Below are positions 41,866 to 49,760 of a stretch of DNA of 64,000 nucleotides, in pieces (positions within the stretch are counted from its first letter, which is position 1; every line of letters begins with the position of its first letter). Source of the DNA: an uncultured Lachnospiraceae bacterium (GTDB taxonomy: Bacteria > Bacillota > Clostridia > Lachnospirales > Lachnospiraceae); assembly GCA_900319245.1 (NCBI GenBank), contig ONNQ01000001.1, positions 99,594 to 163,593 on the forward strand, written 5' to 3'. The translations under genes and the position numbers were made by a program. A model generated the notes under the pieces. The model was not told the DNA's origin. It ran no database searches and worked only from the letters and a program-made list of their open reading frames with translations.

Positions 41866-42720
41866 ATGAACAAGGATAAAGTTGCAGTACTCACAGATTC
41901 CGGTTGTGATGTTCCGCAGAACTTTAGGGAAAAGTATAATATATGGATGCTGCCGCTCCGCGTCATGTATCCGGAGAAAGACTATGACGACGGCGTGAAC
42001 ATCGATCCTATGATGGTATACCGCCGTTTTCCCGATGAATACCCCAGTACGTCAACGCCGTCTCTGGCGGAGGTGCAGGACATCTTCGATGAGATTCGAA
42101 ATGCCGGCTATGAAAAGATCATCGCCGTGGCAATTTCCAGCGGACTGAGCGGAACCTTTAATACGATCCGCCTTGCGGCAGAGCAGCAGGACGAGCTGGA
42201 GGTGTTCGTTTTTGACACCAAGAATATATCTGTCGCGTCGGGAATCTGGGCGATCTGGGCGGCGTCCAAACTGGAGAACGGCTGGAGCTTCGAGGAGGTG
42301 AAGGCAGGTCTTGTCAACAAAATCTATGATTCCAAGGTCATGTTCTATATGGATACGCTCAAGTATCTCAAGAAGGGCGGCCGGATCGGCAAAGTCACGT
42401 CGGTCGTCGGTGAAGTCCTGAACTTAAAGCCGATCATTTCCTGCAATGAAGAAGGCATCTATTATACGGTGGGACTGATCCGCGGCGCCAAGCAGGGCAA
42501 GAAGAAGCTGCTCAATGAGATGATGCAGTTCTGCAAAGGGCATCACTGCTGGATCATCATCGGACACGGCGCGGCCAACGAGGAAGCAGGCAGAATGCTG
42601 GAGATGGTGGAGACCCAGCTGACCAGCAAGGAAATCCTGTTTGTCAAGCAGATCAATGCGACACTTGCGATCAATACAGGACCCGGCCTGGTGGGAATCT
42701 GTGCACTGCTGGATCCGTGA
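41866..42720 (+). CDS. DegV-family fatty acid-binding protein
   Basis: 284 residues from ATG 41866 (GGGAGG upstream). Starts VAVLTDSGCDVPQNF; STPSLAEVQDIF near residue 65 and ISSGLSGTFNTIRLA near 90 hold the fatty-acid head-group binding Ser and Thr; DTKNISVASGIW and LKYLKKGGRIGKV follow. DegV/FakB proteins bind fatty acids for the kinase FakA. No fakA is adjacent. It might connect loosely with the lipid genes 8-12 kb upstream, but that is speculation. Confidence 0.88.
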   Translation: MNKDKVAVLTDSGCDVPQNFREKYNIWMLPLRVMYPEKDYDDGVNIDPMMVYRRFPDEYPSTSTPSLAEVQDIFDEIRNAGYEKIIAVAISSGLSGTFNTIRLAAEQQDELEVFVFDTKNISVASGIWAIWAASKLENGWSFEEVKAGLVNKIYDSKVMFYMDTLKYLKKGGRIGKVTSVVGEVLNLKPIISCNEEGIYYTVGLIRGAKQGKKKLLNEMMQFCKGHHCWIIIGHGAANEEAGRMLEMVETQLTSKEILFVKQINATLAINTGPGLVGICALLDP

Positions 42721-42862
42721 TGTGAAAAAAATTCAACACCAATATACAGAAAAATTCATAATAGCACTGGAAAAATAAAAAGTAGAGTAATATAATTGTT
42801 CGGGAATGCACCACACTAAAGTGATGAATTATAAACACGATCAGAAGCAGGAGGAAACAGGA

Positions 42863-43897
42863 ATGGCTGCAAAAAAGGATATTGATTGGAGTAATCTCGG
42901 ATTCAGCTATCATGTAACAGACAAGAGATACGTTTCCATGTATCAGGATGGCAAGTGGGACGATGGTGCGCTCATTTCCGATGACAAGATCGTCATGAGC
43001 GAGGACGCAGGCGTACTGCAGTATTCCCAGTCTGTATTCGAGGGCCTCAAGGCCTACGAGACAGCGGATGGACATATCGTATGTTTCCGCCCCGACCTCA
43101 ACGCACAGAGAATGTATGATTCGGCCCTCCGTCTGGAGATGCCGCCTTTCCCTGTCGACAGATTTGTGGAAGCTGTCAAGGCAACCGTAAAGGCAAATGA
43201 AGCGTGGGTACCTCCGTACGGCACAGGCGCTACCCTCTACATTCGTCCTTACATGTTCGGAATCAGCCCTGTCATCGGTGTAAAGCCTGCAGATGATTAT
43301 ATGTTCCGTATTTTTACAACGCCCGTAGGCCCTTACTTCAAGGGCGGCGCAAAGCCGATCGTTGTCCGCGTCAGTGATTTTGACCGCGCGGCCCCGAGAG
43401 GAACAGGCCACATCAAGGCCGGACTCAACTATGCAATGAGCCTGCATGCGATCGTGGATGCGCACAAGCAGGGCTTCGCGGAGAACATTTATCTGGATCC
43501 CGCGACTAGAACCAAACTGGAAGAGACCGGCGGCGCCAATATCCTTCTGGTCGATCAGGACAACACACTGGTCATCCCCGCTTCCGAAAGCATCCTTCCT
43601 TCCATCACACGCCGCTCCATCCACTATGTGGCGGAGAACTATCTGGGCATGAAGGTCGTGGAGAGAGAAGTCCTTCTGTCCGAGGTCGAGAACGGCGACT
43701 TCAAGGAGTGCGGACTTTGCGGTACAGCAGCTGTCATCTCCCCGATCGGCAAGATCAACGATCACGGCAAAGAGATCGAGTTCTCAAACGGTATGGAGAA
43801 GATGGGCCCTGTTATGCAGAAGCTGTATGACACACTGACAGGCATCCAGATGGGCCGGATCGAAGCGCCTGAGGGATGGATCGTCAGAATCGACTGA
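42863..43897 (+). CDS. ilvE: branched-chain amino acid aminotransferase
   Basis: 344 residues from ATG 42863 (GGAGG at 42850-42854). This is a class IV PLP enzyme. QSVFEGLKAYETADG near residue 55, RPDLNAQRMYDSALRLEMP near 75, the catalytic Lys in GHIKAGLNYAMS near 190, and CGLCGTAAVISPIG near 285 are standard. It transaminates branched-chain amino acids and may also act on aromatic ones. TATAAT at 42790-42795 is a probable -10. A terminator follows at 43976. Confidence 0.9.
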   Translation: MAAKKDIDWSNLGFSYHVTDKRYVSMYQDGKWDDGALISDDKIVMSEDAGVLQYSQSVFEGLKAYETADGHIVCFRPDLNAQRMYDSALRLEMPPFPVDRFVEAVKATVKANEAWVPPYGTGATLYIRPYMFGISPVIGVKPADDYMFRIFTTPVGPYFKGGAKPIVVRVSDFDRAAPRGTGHIKAGLNYAMSLHAIVDAHKQGFAENIYLDPATRTKLEETGGANILLVDQDNTLVIPASESILPSITRRSIHYVAENYLGMKVVEREVLLSEVENGDFKECGLCGTAAVISPIGKINDHGKEIEFSNGMEKMGPVMQKLYDTLTGIQMGRIEAPEGWIVRID

Positions 43898-43975
43898 GCA
43901 CCTTGCGATGTGCTGTGCGCTTGCGGCGATTGAGATGAGGGCCGCAGCAGACAGGATTATAGATGTGTTTGGGAC

Positions 43976-44010
43976 GCCTCTCCGGCCTGCTACGGGCCGG
44001 AGAGGCATTT
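43976..44010 (+). terminator. terminator after ilvE
   Basis: 12-bp stem 43976-43987 with 43995-44006, 7-nt loop, followed by ATTTATG. Confidence 0.65.
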
Positions 44011-44136
44011 ATGCACAAAGGCGGCAAGGGCTTTTTACGGGTCCCTGCGCGGGAGTGGTGATACGCCTTTAAATATGTTAAAATAGAGCGAATCTATTGA
44101 TATCTATTCATTTTTTGACGGAGGATATATATATTT

Positions 44137-44874
44137 ATGAAGGCTTTGATTCTTGCGGCAGGTTTTGGAAAGAGGCTTCAGCCCATTACGAATACAATCC
44201 CCAAGTCCATGGTGGAGGTCAACGGAACCCCGCTTCTGTGTAATGCACTGAACAACGTGACGGCGCTCGGCGTGTCCGAGATCGGAATCGTTGTGGGCCA
44301 CATGGCAGACTATATCAAAGAGCATATCGGCAACGAGTGGAACGGCGTGCCGGTCCGCTATTTTGAAAACAAGAGATATCTGGAGACCAACAACGTAGTG
44401 TCTCTCTATATGGCGGCGGATTTTTGCGATGACGACATGCTGATGCTGGAATGTGACATCTATTACCACAAAGAGATGCTGGAGGCACTTCTTGCGGGAG
44501 AGGGCGAGTGCTCCATTCTGGTGAGCCCCTTCAATCCAAAGACTATGGACGGCACCGTGATCCGCGTCGATGGAAACAAGGCCCTGGAGCTGATCCTTGG
44601 CAAGTGGCAGGCAAGTGATTTCGATTATACAGATACCCGCAAGACAGTGAATATGTACAAGTTCCGCAAAGAATTCGTGAGGGACAAATACATGCCGCTG
44701 GTGCGCTGGTATGTGGAACACATGGGTGAGAACAGCTATTACGAGAAAGTTCTGGGCAGCCTTATGTATTATCGCGAGTGCGACTTCAGAATCGTCGAGG
44801 TACCGGAAGATATGTGGTGCGAGATCGACGATGCGGATGACCTGAAACGGGCAAGAGACAGATTCGGTAAATGA
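44137..44874 (+). CDS. sugar/phosphocholine nucleotidyltransferase (LicC-like)
   Basis: 245 residues. The N-terminal signature LILAAGFGKRLQPIT, Lys in IPKSMVEVNGTPLL, metal-binding Asp in MLECDIYYHKEM (near residue 108), and C-terminal EIDDADDLKRAR place it in the NTP-transferase family. The ETNNVVSLYMAADF stretch is like LicC phosphocholine cytidylyltransferases. A LicD-type phosphotransferase lies 4 kb downstream (48807), which favours a role in decorating surface polymers with a phospho-substituent. Substrate is not proven. Confidence 0.72.
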   Translation: MKALILAAGFGKRLQPITNTIPKSMVEVNGTPLLCNALNNVTALGVSEIGIVVGHMADYIKEHIGNEWNGVPVRYFENKRYLETNNVVSLYMAADFCDDDMLMLECDIYYHKEMLEALLAGEGECSILVSPFNPKTMDGTVIRVDGNKALELILGKWQASDFDYTDTRKTVNMYKFRKEFVRDKYMPLVRWYVEHMGENSYYEKVLGSLMYYRECDFRIVEVPEDMWCEIDDADDLKRARDRFGK

Positions 44875-44934
44875 TATGGAGTGCTCCGGGACCATCCCGG
44901 AGCATTGCAAATATAGTAGAACGAGGAGAAAAAC

Positions 44935-46689
44935 ATGAGCGAGAAGAAAATGATGCTCGGCAATGCGGCGATTGCCAGAGGCGTGTGGGAGGCTGGCTGT
45001 AAAGTCTCATCCGCATATCCCGGTACTCCCAGCACAGAGATCAGTGAAGAACTGGTCAAATATCCCGGTGTCTATGCAGAATGGGCGCCCAATGAGAAAG
45101 TGGCCGCGGAAGTTGCGATCGGCGCTTCGATCAGCGGCGTAAGATCCTTTTGCACCATGAAAATGGTCGGCCTGAATGTGGCGGCGGATCCCCTGTATTC
45201 TTTCTCCTATATTGGATGCAATGGCGGCCTGGTGGCAGTTGTAGCGGATGACCCCGGTCTTTACAGCTCGCAGAACGAGCAGGATACCAGAATGGTGTGC
45301 CGTGCGGCGGCCATCCCCTGCATGGAGCCTGCGGACTCCCAGGAGGCCAAGGACTATATCAAATATGCGTACGAGATCAGCGAGAAGTTTGATACGCCTG
45401 TGATCGTAAGAACGACGACCAGACTTGCGCATTCCCAGTGTGAAGTGGAGCTGTGTGACCGCGAGGAAATCGCGGACAAGCCCTATGAGCGCAATATCCA
45501 GAAAAACGTGATGATGCCCGGCATGGCCAAGAAGCGCCACGTGGTTGTTGAGCAGCGCATGAAGGACCTGGCGGAGTACGCCAACACAGCGCCTTTCAAT
45601 AAGGTCGAGATGGGCGATATGACGCTGAACGGCAAGAAGATCGGTTTCATCACCGAGGGTATCGCATATCAGTATGTCAAGGAAGTATGCCCGAATGCAT
45701 CCATCCTCAAGCTCGGTATGTGCCATCCCCTTCCCAGAAAACTCATCGAGGACTTCGCTTCCAAGGTCGACGAACTCTATATCTTCGAGGAACTGGAACC
45801 CGTCGTGGAAGAGCAGGTCAGGTCCTGGGGCATCTCCTGCATCGGCAAGGAGAGATTCACGATCCAGGGCGAGTACAGCGCCAATATGATCAGAGAAAAG
45901 GTCCTTGGTCAGGATCTCGGTATCAAGGCTGAGCCGCAGATTCCGCCCAGACCGCCGATTCTCTGTCCCGGATGCCCGCACCGCGCGACATTCTCTGTAC
46001 TCAACAAGCTCAAGATCCATGCGGCCGGCGACATCGGCTGCTACACACTTGGCGCGCTTGCACCGCTGTCCGTGGTTGACACGACTGTCTGCATGGGCTC
46101 CAGTATTTCCTCCCTGCACGGCATGGAGAAGGCCAAGGGGCACGACTATATCAAGAACTGGGTGGCTGTCATCGGCGACTCCACGTTCATGCATACAGGC
46201 GTCAACTCCCTGATCAATATGTTCTACAACCAGTCCCACGGCACGGTCATCATTCTCGATAACCGCACAACCGGCATGACCGGTCATCAGGACCATCCCG
46301 CGACAGGTAAGACCCTCTCCGGCGAGATCGTTCCCGCTGTGGACTTCAAGAACCTGTGCAATGGCATCGGCATTACCAATGTCCACGTTGTGAATCCTTT
46401 TGACCTCGACGCGCTGACCAAGGTCATCAAAGAAGAAGTCAAAAAAGAGGAGCTCTCCGTCATTGTGGCCAAGGCACCCTGCGCCCTCCTCAAGGACCAG
46501 AAGCATCCCTACAAGGTGGAGCCCCTTCCGGAGAAATGCGTACACTGCGGCGCCTGCCTGCGTCCCGGCTGCCCTGCTCTTACGAGAAATGAGGACGGCT
46601 CGATCGCGATCGACAAGACCATGTGCAACGGATGCGGTCTGTGCATGAGCCTTTGCAAATTCGGCGCGCTTAATAAGGTCAAGGCCTGA
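44935..46689 (+). CDS. iorA: indolepyruvate:ferredoxin oxidoreductase, alpha subunit
   Basis: 584 residues. The pyrimidine-binding half opens with SAYPGTPSTEISEELVKYPG. The TPP-binding half contains CPGCPHRATFSVL near 340, GDIGCYTLGALAPL and VIGDSTFMHTGVNSLINM near 410, with ILDNRTTGMTGHQDHP. The C-terminus has two cluster motifs, CVHCGACLRPGCP and CNGCGLCMSLC. It oxidises arylpyruvates to arylacetyl-CoA and reduces ferredoxin. AACGAGGAG is upstream and iorB follows by 21 bp. Confidence 0.92.
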   Translation: MSEKKMMLGNAAIARGVWEAGCKVSSAYPGTPSTEISEELVKYPGVYAEWAPNEKVAAEVAIGASISGVRSFCTMKMVGLNVAADPLYSFSYIGCNGGLVAVVADDPGLYSSQNEQDTRMVCRAAAIPCMEPADSQEAKDYIKYAYEISEKFDTPVIVRTTTRLAHSQCEVELCDREEIADKPYERNIQKNVMMPGMAKKRHVVVEQRMKDLAEYANTAPFNKVEMGDMTLNGKKIGFITEGIAYQYVKEVCPNASILKLGMCHPLPRKLIEDFASKVDELYIFEELEPVVEEQVRSWGISCIGKERFTIQGEYSANMIREKVLGQDLGIKAEPQIPPRPPILCPGCPHRATFSVLNKLKIHAAGDIGCYTLGALAPLSVVDTTVCMGSSISSLHGMEKAKGHDYIKNWVAVIGDSTFMHTGVNSLINMFYNQSHGTVIILDNRTTGMTGHQDHPATGKTLSGEIVPAVDFKNLCNGIGITNVHVVNPFDLDALTKVIKEEVKKEELSVIVAKAPCALLKDQKHPYKVEPLPEKCVHCGACLRPGCPALTRNEDGSIAIDKTMCNGCGLCMSLCKFGALNKVKA

Positions 46690-46710
46690 GACGGCGTAGG
46701 AGGTAAGCGG

Positions 46711-47280
46711 ATGGAAACAAAGAATATTATGATCGTAGGTGTCGGCGGACAGGGAACCCTGCTCACCAGCCGTATTCTCGGCGGCGTGATGGGAAACGCC
46801 GGATATCAGGTAAAGGTCTCTGAGGTGCACGGAATGGCACAGCGCGGCGGAAGCGTTGTCACATTTGTCCGTTACGGCGACAGCGTTGCGGAGCCCATCG
46901 TAGAAGAGGGGCAGGCAGATGTGCTGATCGCCTTCGAGAGACTCGAGGCACTGCGCTATGCGCACTTCCTCAAAGAGGACGGCGTCCTGATCGTCAATGA
47001 CTGGCGGATCGATCCGATCAGCGTTGTCATGGGCGCAGCCAAGTATCCCGACAATATCATCGAGAACCTGGAGAAGGAATATAAGGTCTACAAGATCGAT
47101 GCCATGGACGAGGCGCTCCGCCTTGGCAATTCCAGAGTCTTCAACAACGTCGTTCTGGGAATGGCAGCCAAGCACATGGACTTCACCAGAGAGGAGTGGC
47201 TCAAGGTCATTGAGGAGAAGGTTCCGCCCAAGACGGTGGAGATCAATACCAAGGCCTTCCTGGTTGGATACGAGAAATAA
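46711..47280 (+). CDS. iorB: indolepyruvate:ferredoxin oxidoreductase, beta subunit
   Basis: 189 residues. The GVGGQGTLLTSRILGGVM start and SEVHGMAQRGGSVVTFVRYG near residue 40 are the gamma-type 2-oxoacid oxidoreductase fold. It completes the IorAB enzyme for aromatic 2-oxoacids. TAGGAGG precedes it. Confidence 0.92.
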   Translation: METKNIMIVGVGGQGTLLTSRILGGVMGNAGYQVKVSEVHGMAQRGGSVVTFVRYGDSVAEPIVEEGQADVLIAFERLEALRYAHFLKEDGVLIVNDWRIDPISVVMGAAKYPDNIIENLEKEYKVYKIDAMDEALRLGNSRVFNNVVLGMAAKHMDFTREEWLKVIEEKVPPKTVEINTKAFLVGYEK

Positions 47281-47306
47281 ACCGAATCGCGTTTTTTAGA
47301 AATGAA

Positions 47307-47344
47307 CCCGCAGAATATTACAAAAAAATGTATTATTCTGCGGG
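47307..47344 (+). terminator. hairpin ending iorAB
   Basis: 11-bp stem 47307-47317 with 47334-47344 and a loop holding an A run. The following T run is poor, so termination may be partial. Confidence 0.5.
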
Positions 47345-47352
47345 ATTATTAC

Positions 47353-47381
47353 TTGCAACGACACAAAAGCTATGTTAGAAT
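47353..47381 (+). promoter_or_regulatory. promoter of rpsF-ssb-rpsR
   Basis: TTGCAA (47353-47358), a 17-bp spacer, TAGAAT (47376-47381), followed by a leader of about 80 bases. Confidence 0.7.
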
Positions 47382-47417
47382 GAACTTCCGTGGGATTTGT
47401 CCCGCTATATTTTCCTT

Positions 47418-47439
47418 GCTCTCACCGGCGAGTGAGGGC
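47418..47439 (+). promoter_or_regulatory. candidate S6:S18-binding leader hairpin of rpsF mRNA
   Basis: 8-bp stem (47418-47425 with 47432-47439) with loop CGGCGA, located 10 bases ahead of the rpsF Shine-Dalgarno. The S6:S18 autoregulatory RNA found upstream of rpsF has a hairpin with a CCG element; ACCGG occurs here at the loop. Match judged by eye only. Confidence 0.45.
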
Positions 47440-47466
47440 CAGAGACCAGAAGGAGGTAAAGAACAC

Positions 47467-47757
47467 ATGAGCAAATACGAGTTAGCCGTTGTTGTCAATG
47501 CGCAGATTGACGATGAAGCAAGAACAGCCGTAGTTGACAGATGCAAAGCCCTGATCGCCCGTTTTGGCGGTGAGGTCGGCGAGGTCGAAGACTGGGGAAA
47601 GAAGAAGCTCGCTTATGAAATTCAGAAGATGAACGAAGCGTACTACTACTTCATTCCTTTCGAGGCTGAAGGCTCCTCTATCCATGAGATCGAGAGCCGC
47701 ATGCGCATTATGGACAATGTCATCAGATATCTGTGTGTTAAGAAAGACGAGGCTTAA
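47467..47757 (+). CDS. rpsF: 30S ribosomal protein S6
   Basis: 96 residues from ATG 47467 (AAGGAGG upstream); an earlier in-frame start adds unrelated sequence. MSKYELAVVVNAQIDDEAR and DWGKKKLAYEIQKMNEAYYY are diagnostic. It is first in the standard rpsF-ssb-rpsR operon. Confidence 0.97.
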   Translation: MSKYELAVVVNAQIDDEARTAVVDRCKALIARFGGEVGEVEDWGKKKLAYEIQKMNEAYYYFIPFEAEGSSIHEIESRMRIMDNVIRYLCVKKDEA

Positions 47758-47775
47758 CAGAAAGCAGAGGTCAGA

Positions 47776-48342
47776 ATGAACAAAGTAATCTTAATGGGGC
47801 GCCTGACCAGGGACCCCGATATCAGATACACACAGGGCGATAATTCCATGTGCATCGCCAGATATACACTGGCGGTAGACCGCAGATTTAACCGTAACAA
47901 TAACGACGGAAACAATGCAGATTTCATTCCCTGCGTTGTGTTTGGAAAATCTGCCGAGTTCACAGAGAAGTACCTGAAAAAGGGCACGAAGATGGCAATC
48001 GTCGGCCGCATTCAGACCGGTAGTTACACCAACAAGGACGGCGTCAAGGTTTACACCACAGAGGTGGTTGTAGAAGAGCAGGAGTTCGCGGAGAGCAGAA
48101 ATGCAGCGTCCGGCAATAACTTTGGCGGTGGCAATTATGGTGGAAACGGCGGTAATTTCGGCGGCAACAACTATAATGGCGGGAACAATTATAATAATAA
48201 CGGCGGCAATTATGGCGGCGGTTATAACAACGGAGCAAACCAGGCTCCCCAGAACAATGCACCCGCAGCATCTTCCAATGACAGCCTTGATGGCTTCATG
48301 AACATTCCGGATGGAATTGACGAGGAACTTCCTTTCGCATGA
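47776..48342 (+). CDS. ssb: single-stranded DNA-binding protein
   Basis: 188 residues. The OB fold occupies about 1-108 (MNKVILMGRLTRDPDIRYT, YLKKGTKMAIVGRIQTGSY). A Gly/Asn/Tyr-rich linker follows (about 110-160). The acidic C-terminal tip ends DEELPFA; the usual tip ends in a bare Pro-Phe, so one extra Ala follows the Phe here. It binds single-stranded DNA in replication and repair. Confidence 0.96.
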   Translation: MNKVILMGRLTRDPDIRYTQGDNSMCIARYTLAVDRRFNRNNNDGNNADFIPCVVFGKSAEFTEKYLKKGTKMAIVGRIQTGSYTNKDGVKVYTTEVVVEEQEFAESRNAASGNNFGGGNYGGNGGNFGGNNYNGGNNYNNNGGNYGGGYNNGANQAPQNNAPAASSNDSLDGFMNIPDGIDEELPFA

Positions 48343-48394
48343 TCGTCCTCTCGCCAGACCAGCTGTGTAATCTGAAATAATACAGGAGGTTAAT

Positions 48395-48652
48395 ATGGCT
48401 TATACCGAAAGAAAAGACGCGCCTTTCAAAAGAAGAGGCGGCTTCCATAGAAAAAAGAAAGTCTGCGTATTTTGCGGCAAAGATAATGCTATCGATTATA
48501 AGGATGTTGCAAAGCTTCGCAAGTATGTGTCTGAGAGCGGAAAGATCCTTCCCAGACGGATCACCGGCACATGCGCAACTCACCAGAGAGCGCTGACCGT
48601 TACGATCAAGAGAGCCCGTCATCTGGCTCTTATGCCCTACACAGAGCGCTGA
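48395..48652 (+). CDS. rpsR: 30S ribosomal protein S18
   Basis: 85 residues. [20 protein letters not shown] with a later [19 protein letters not shown] is diagnostic. The Cys pair and CATH box suggest the zinc-binding form. CAGGAGG precedes it; the terminator at 48679 ends the operon. Confidence 0.97.
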   Translation: MAYTERKDAPFKRRGGFHRKKKVCVFCGKDNAIDYKDVAKLRKYVSESGKILPRRITGTCATHQRALTVTIKRARHLALMPYTER

Positions 48653-48678
48653 GCGCCGGGGCAGTATAGGTAAACAAG

Positions 48679-48717
48679 AAAGCCTTCTTCCCGGAGAATC
48701 AGGGAAGAAGGCTTTTT
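48679..48717 (+). terminator. terminator after rpsR
   Basis: 14-bp stem 48679-48692 with 48702-48715 and TTTTT at 48713-48717. Confidence 0.88.
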
Positions 48718-48806
48718 GCTATCCCCATTTAGTGGTATACTTTACTGAAATGACGCGGCAATTACGCAGTTCACACTGCGGCGTAGTACTTGTCGAGAGG
48801 TGATTT

Positions 48807-49760
48807 ATGAAACAACTTGAAATAGCGGATTCTTTTTATCAGGAAGAAGAGCGCTGCGGATATGTGGTCTCCGCGCATATGAAGAAAGTCTGGGCTGTGG
48901 AACTCGACCTTCTCTATCAGCTGCAGCAGGTCTGCGAGAAATACGGCATCCAGTATTACGCGTCCGGCGGAACGATCCTTGGTGCGGAGAGGCACAAGGG
49001 CTTTATTCCCTGGGACGACGATATTGATATTATGATGCTCAGAGACCAGTATGATCTGCTCTGCACCCATGCGGATGAATTTGAAGACCCCTATTTCTTC
49101 CAGATCTGCGAGACGGACAAGGGCTATTTCAGAGGCCATGCGCAGCTTCGCAATTCCAATACGACAGGTGTTTTGGTCGAGGAAGTCAAGAAGGACGTGC
49201 CTTTTAACCAGGGTATCTTTATCGATATCTTTCCGCTTGACAACGTGATCCGCAACAGAAAGCTCTGGAACAAGCAGATGAAGCGGATCGACCAGTACAG
49301 AGAGCAGGCCAAGAAGCTCTATCGCACGACGGAAGGGTTTGACCCGGAGAACGCATCCAGACTCCGCAAGGCGGCCCATCTGGTCGCACCGCTTGTGAGC
49401 AAGGTCTATTCCTGGCAGGACGCGTACGAGAAATTTGATGAGGAGTGCAGAAAGTACAACGATATTCCGACCAAATATGTCGGCAAGATCAGCTTCCAGC
49501 CTTATGGGATCAAGATGTATGATTATCGCTCCGAATTTGAAGGGACCGAGTACCTCGATTTCGAGATGCTCAAGGTGCCGGTGCCCGCTGGCTACAAGGT
49601 GCACCTGCGCCGTCAGTATGGTGACTATAGTAAGTTTGTGATCGGCACAGCCGACCACGGCAAACTGATCCTGGATCCGGACATTCCGTACAAAGAATGG
49701 ATCCGCAGATACCGGGAAAACCCGGAGGAACTGATGCATGAGCCGTCAAGAGAGACGTAA
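48807..49760 (+). CDS. LicD-family phosphotransferase
   Basis: 317 residues. The LicD signature is YYASGGTILGAERHKGFIPW followed by DDDIDIMMLRDQY near residue 72, with the catalytic Asp residues; FIDIFPLDNV near residue 138 completes the core. LicD proteins transfer phosphocholine or related groups to cell-surface glycans. The gene shares the neighbourhood with a LicC-like nucleotidyltransferase at 44137. Its 3' end overlaps gdpP by 23 bases. Confidence 0.87.
   Translation: MKQLEIADSFYQEEERCGYVVSAHMKKVWAVELDLLYQLQQVCEKYGIQYYASGGTILGAERHKGFIPWDDDIDIMMLRDQYDLLCTHADEFEDPYFFQICETDKGYFRGHAQLRNSNTTGVLVEEVKKDVPFNQGIFIDIFPLDNVIRNRKLWNKQMKRIDQYREQAKKLYRTTEGFDPENASRLRKAAHLVAPLVSKVYSWQDAYEKFDEECRKYNDIPTKYVGKISFQPYGIKMYDYRSEFEGTEYLDFEMLKVPVPAGYKVHLRRQYGDYSKFVIGTADHGKLILDPDIPYKEWIRRYRENPEELMHEPSRET

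Noticed and set aside
45007-47175. 722-codon frame opposite iorA and iorB
   Set aside because: Spans two well-identified genes and their gap on the other strand; no motif.
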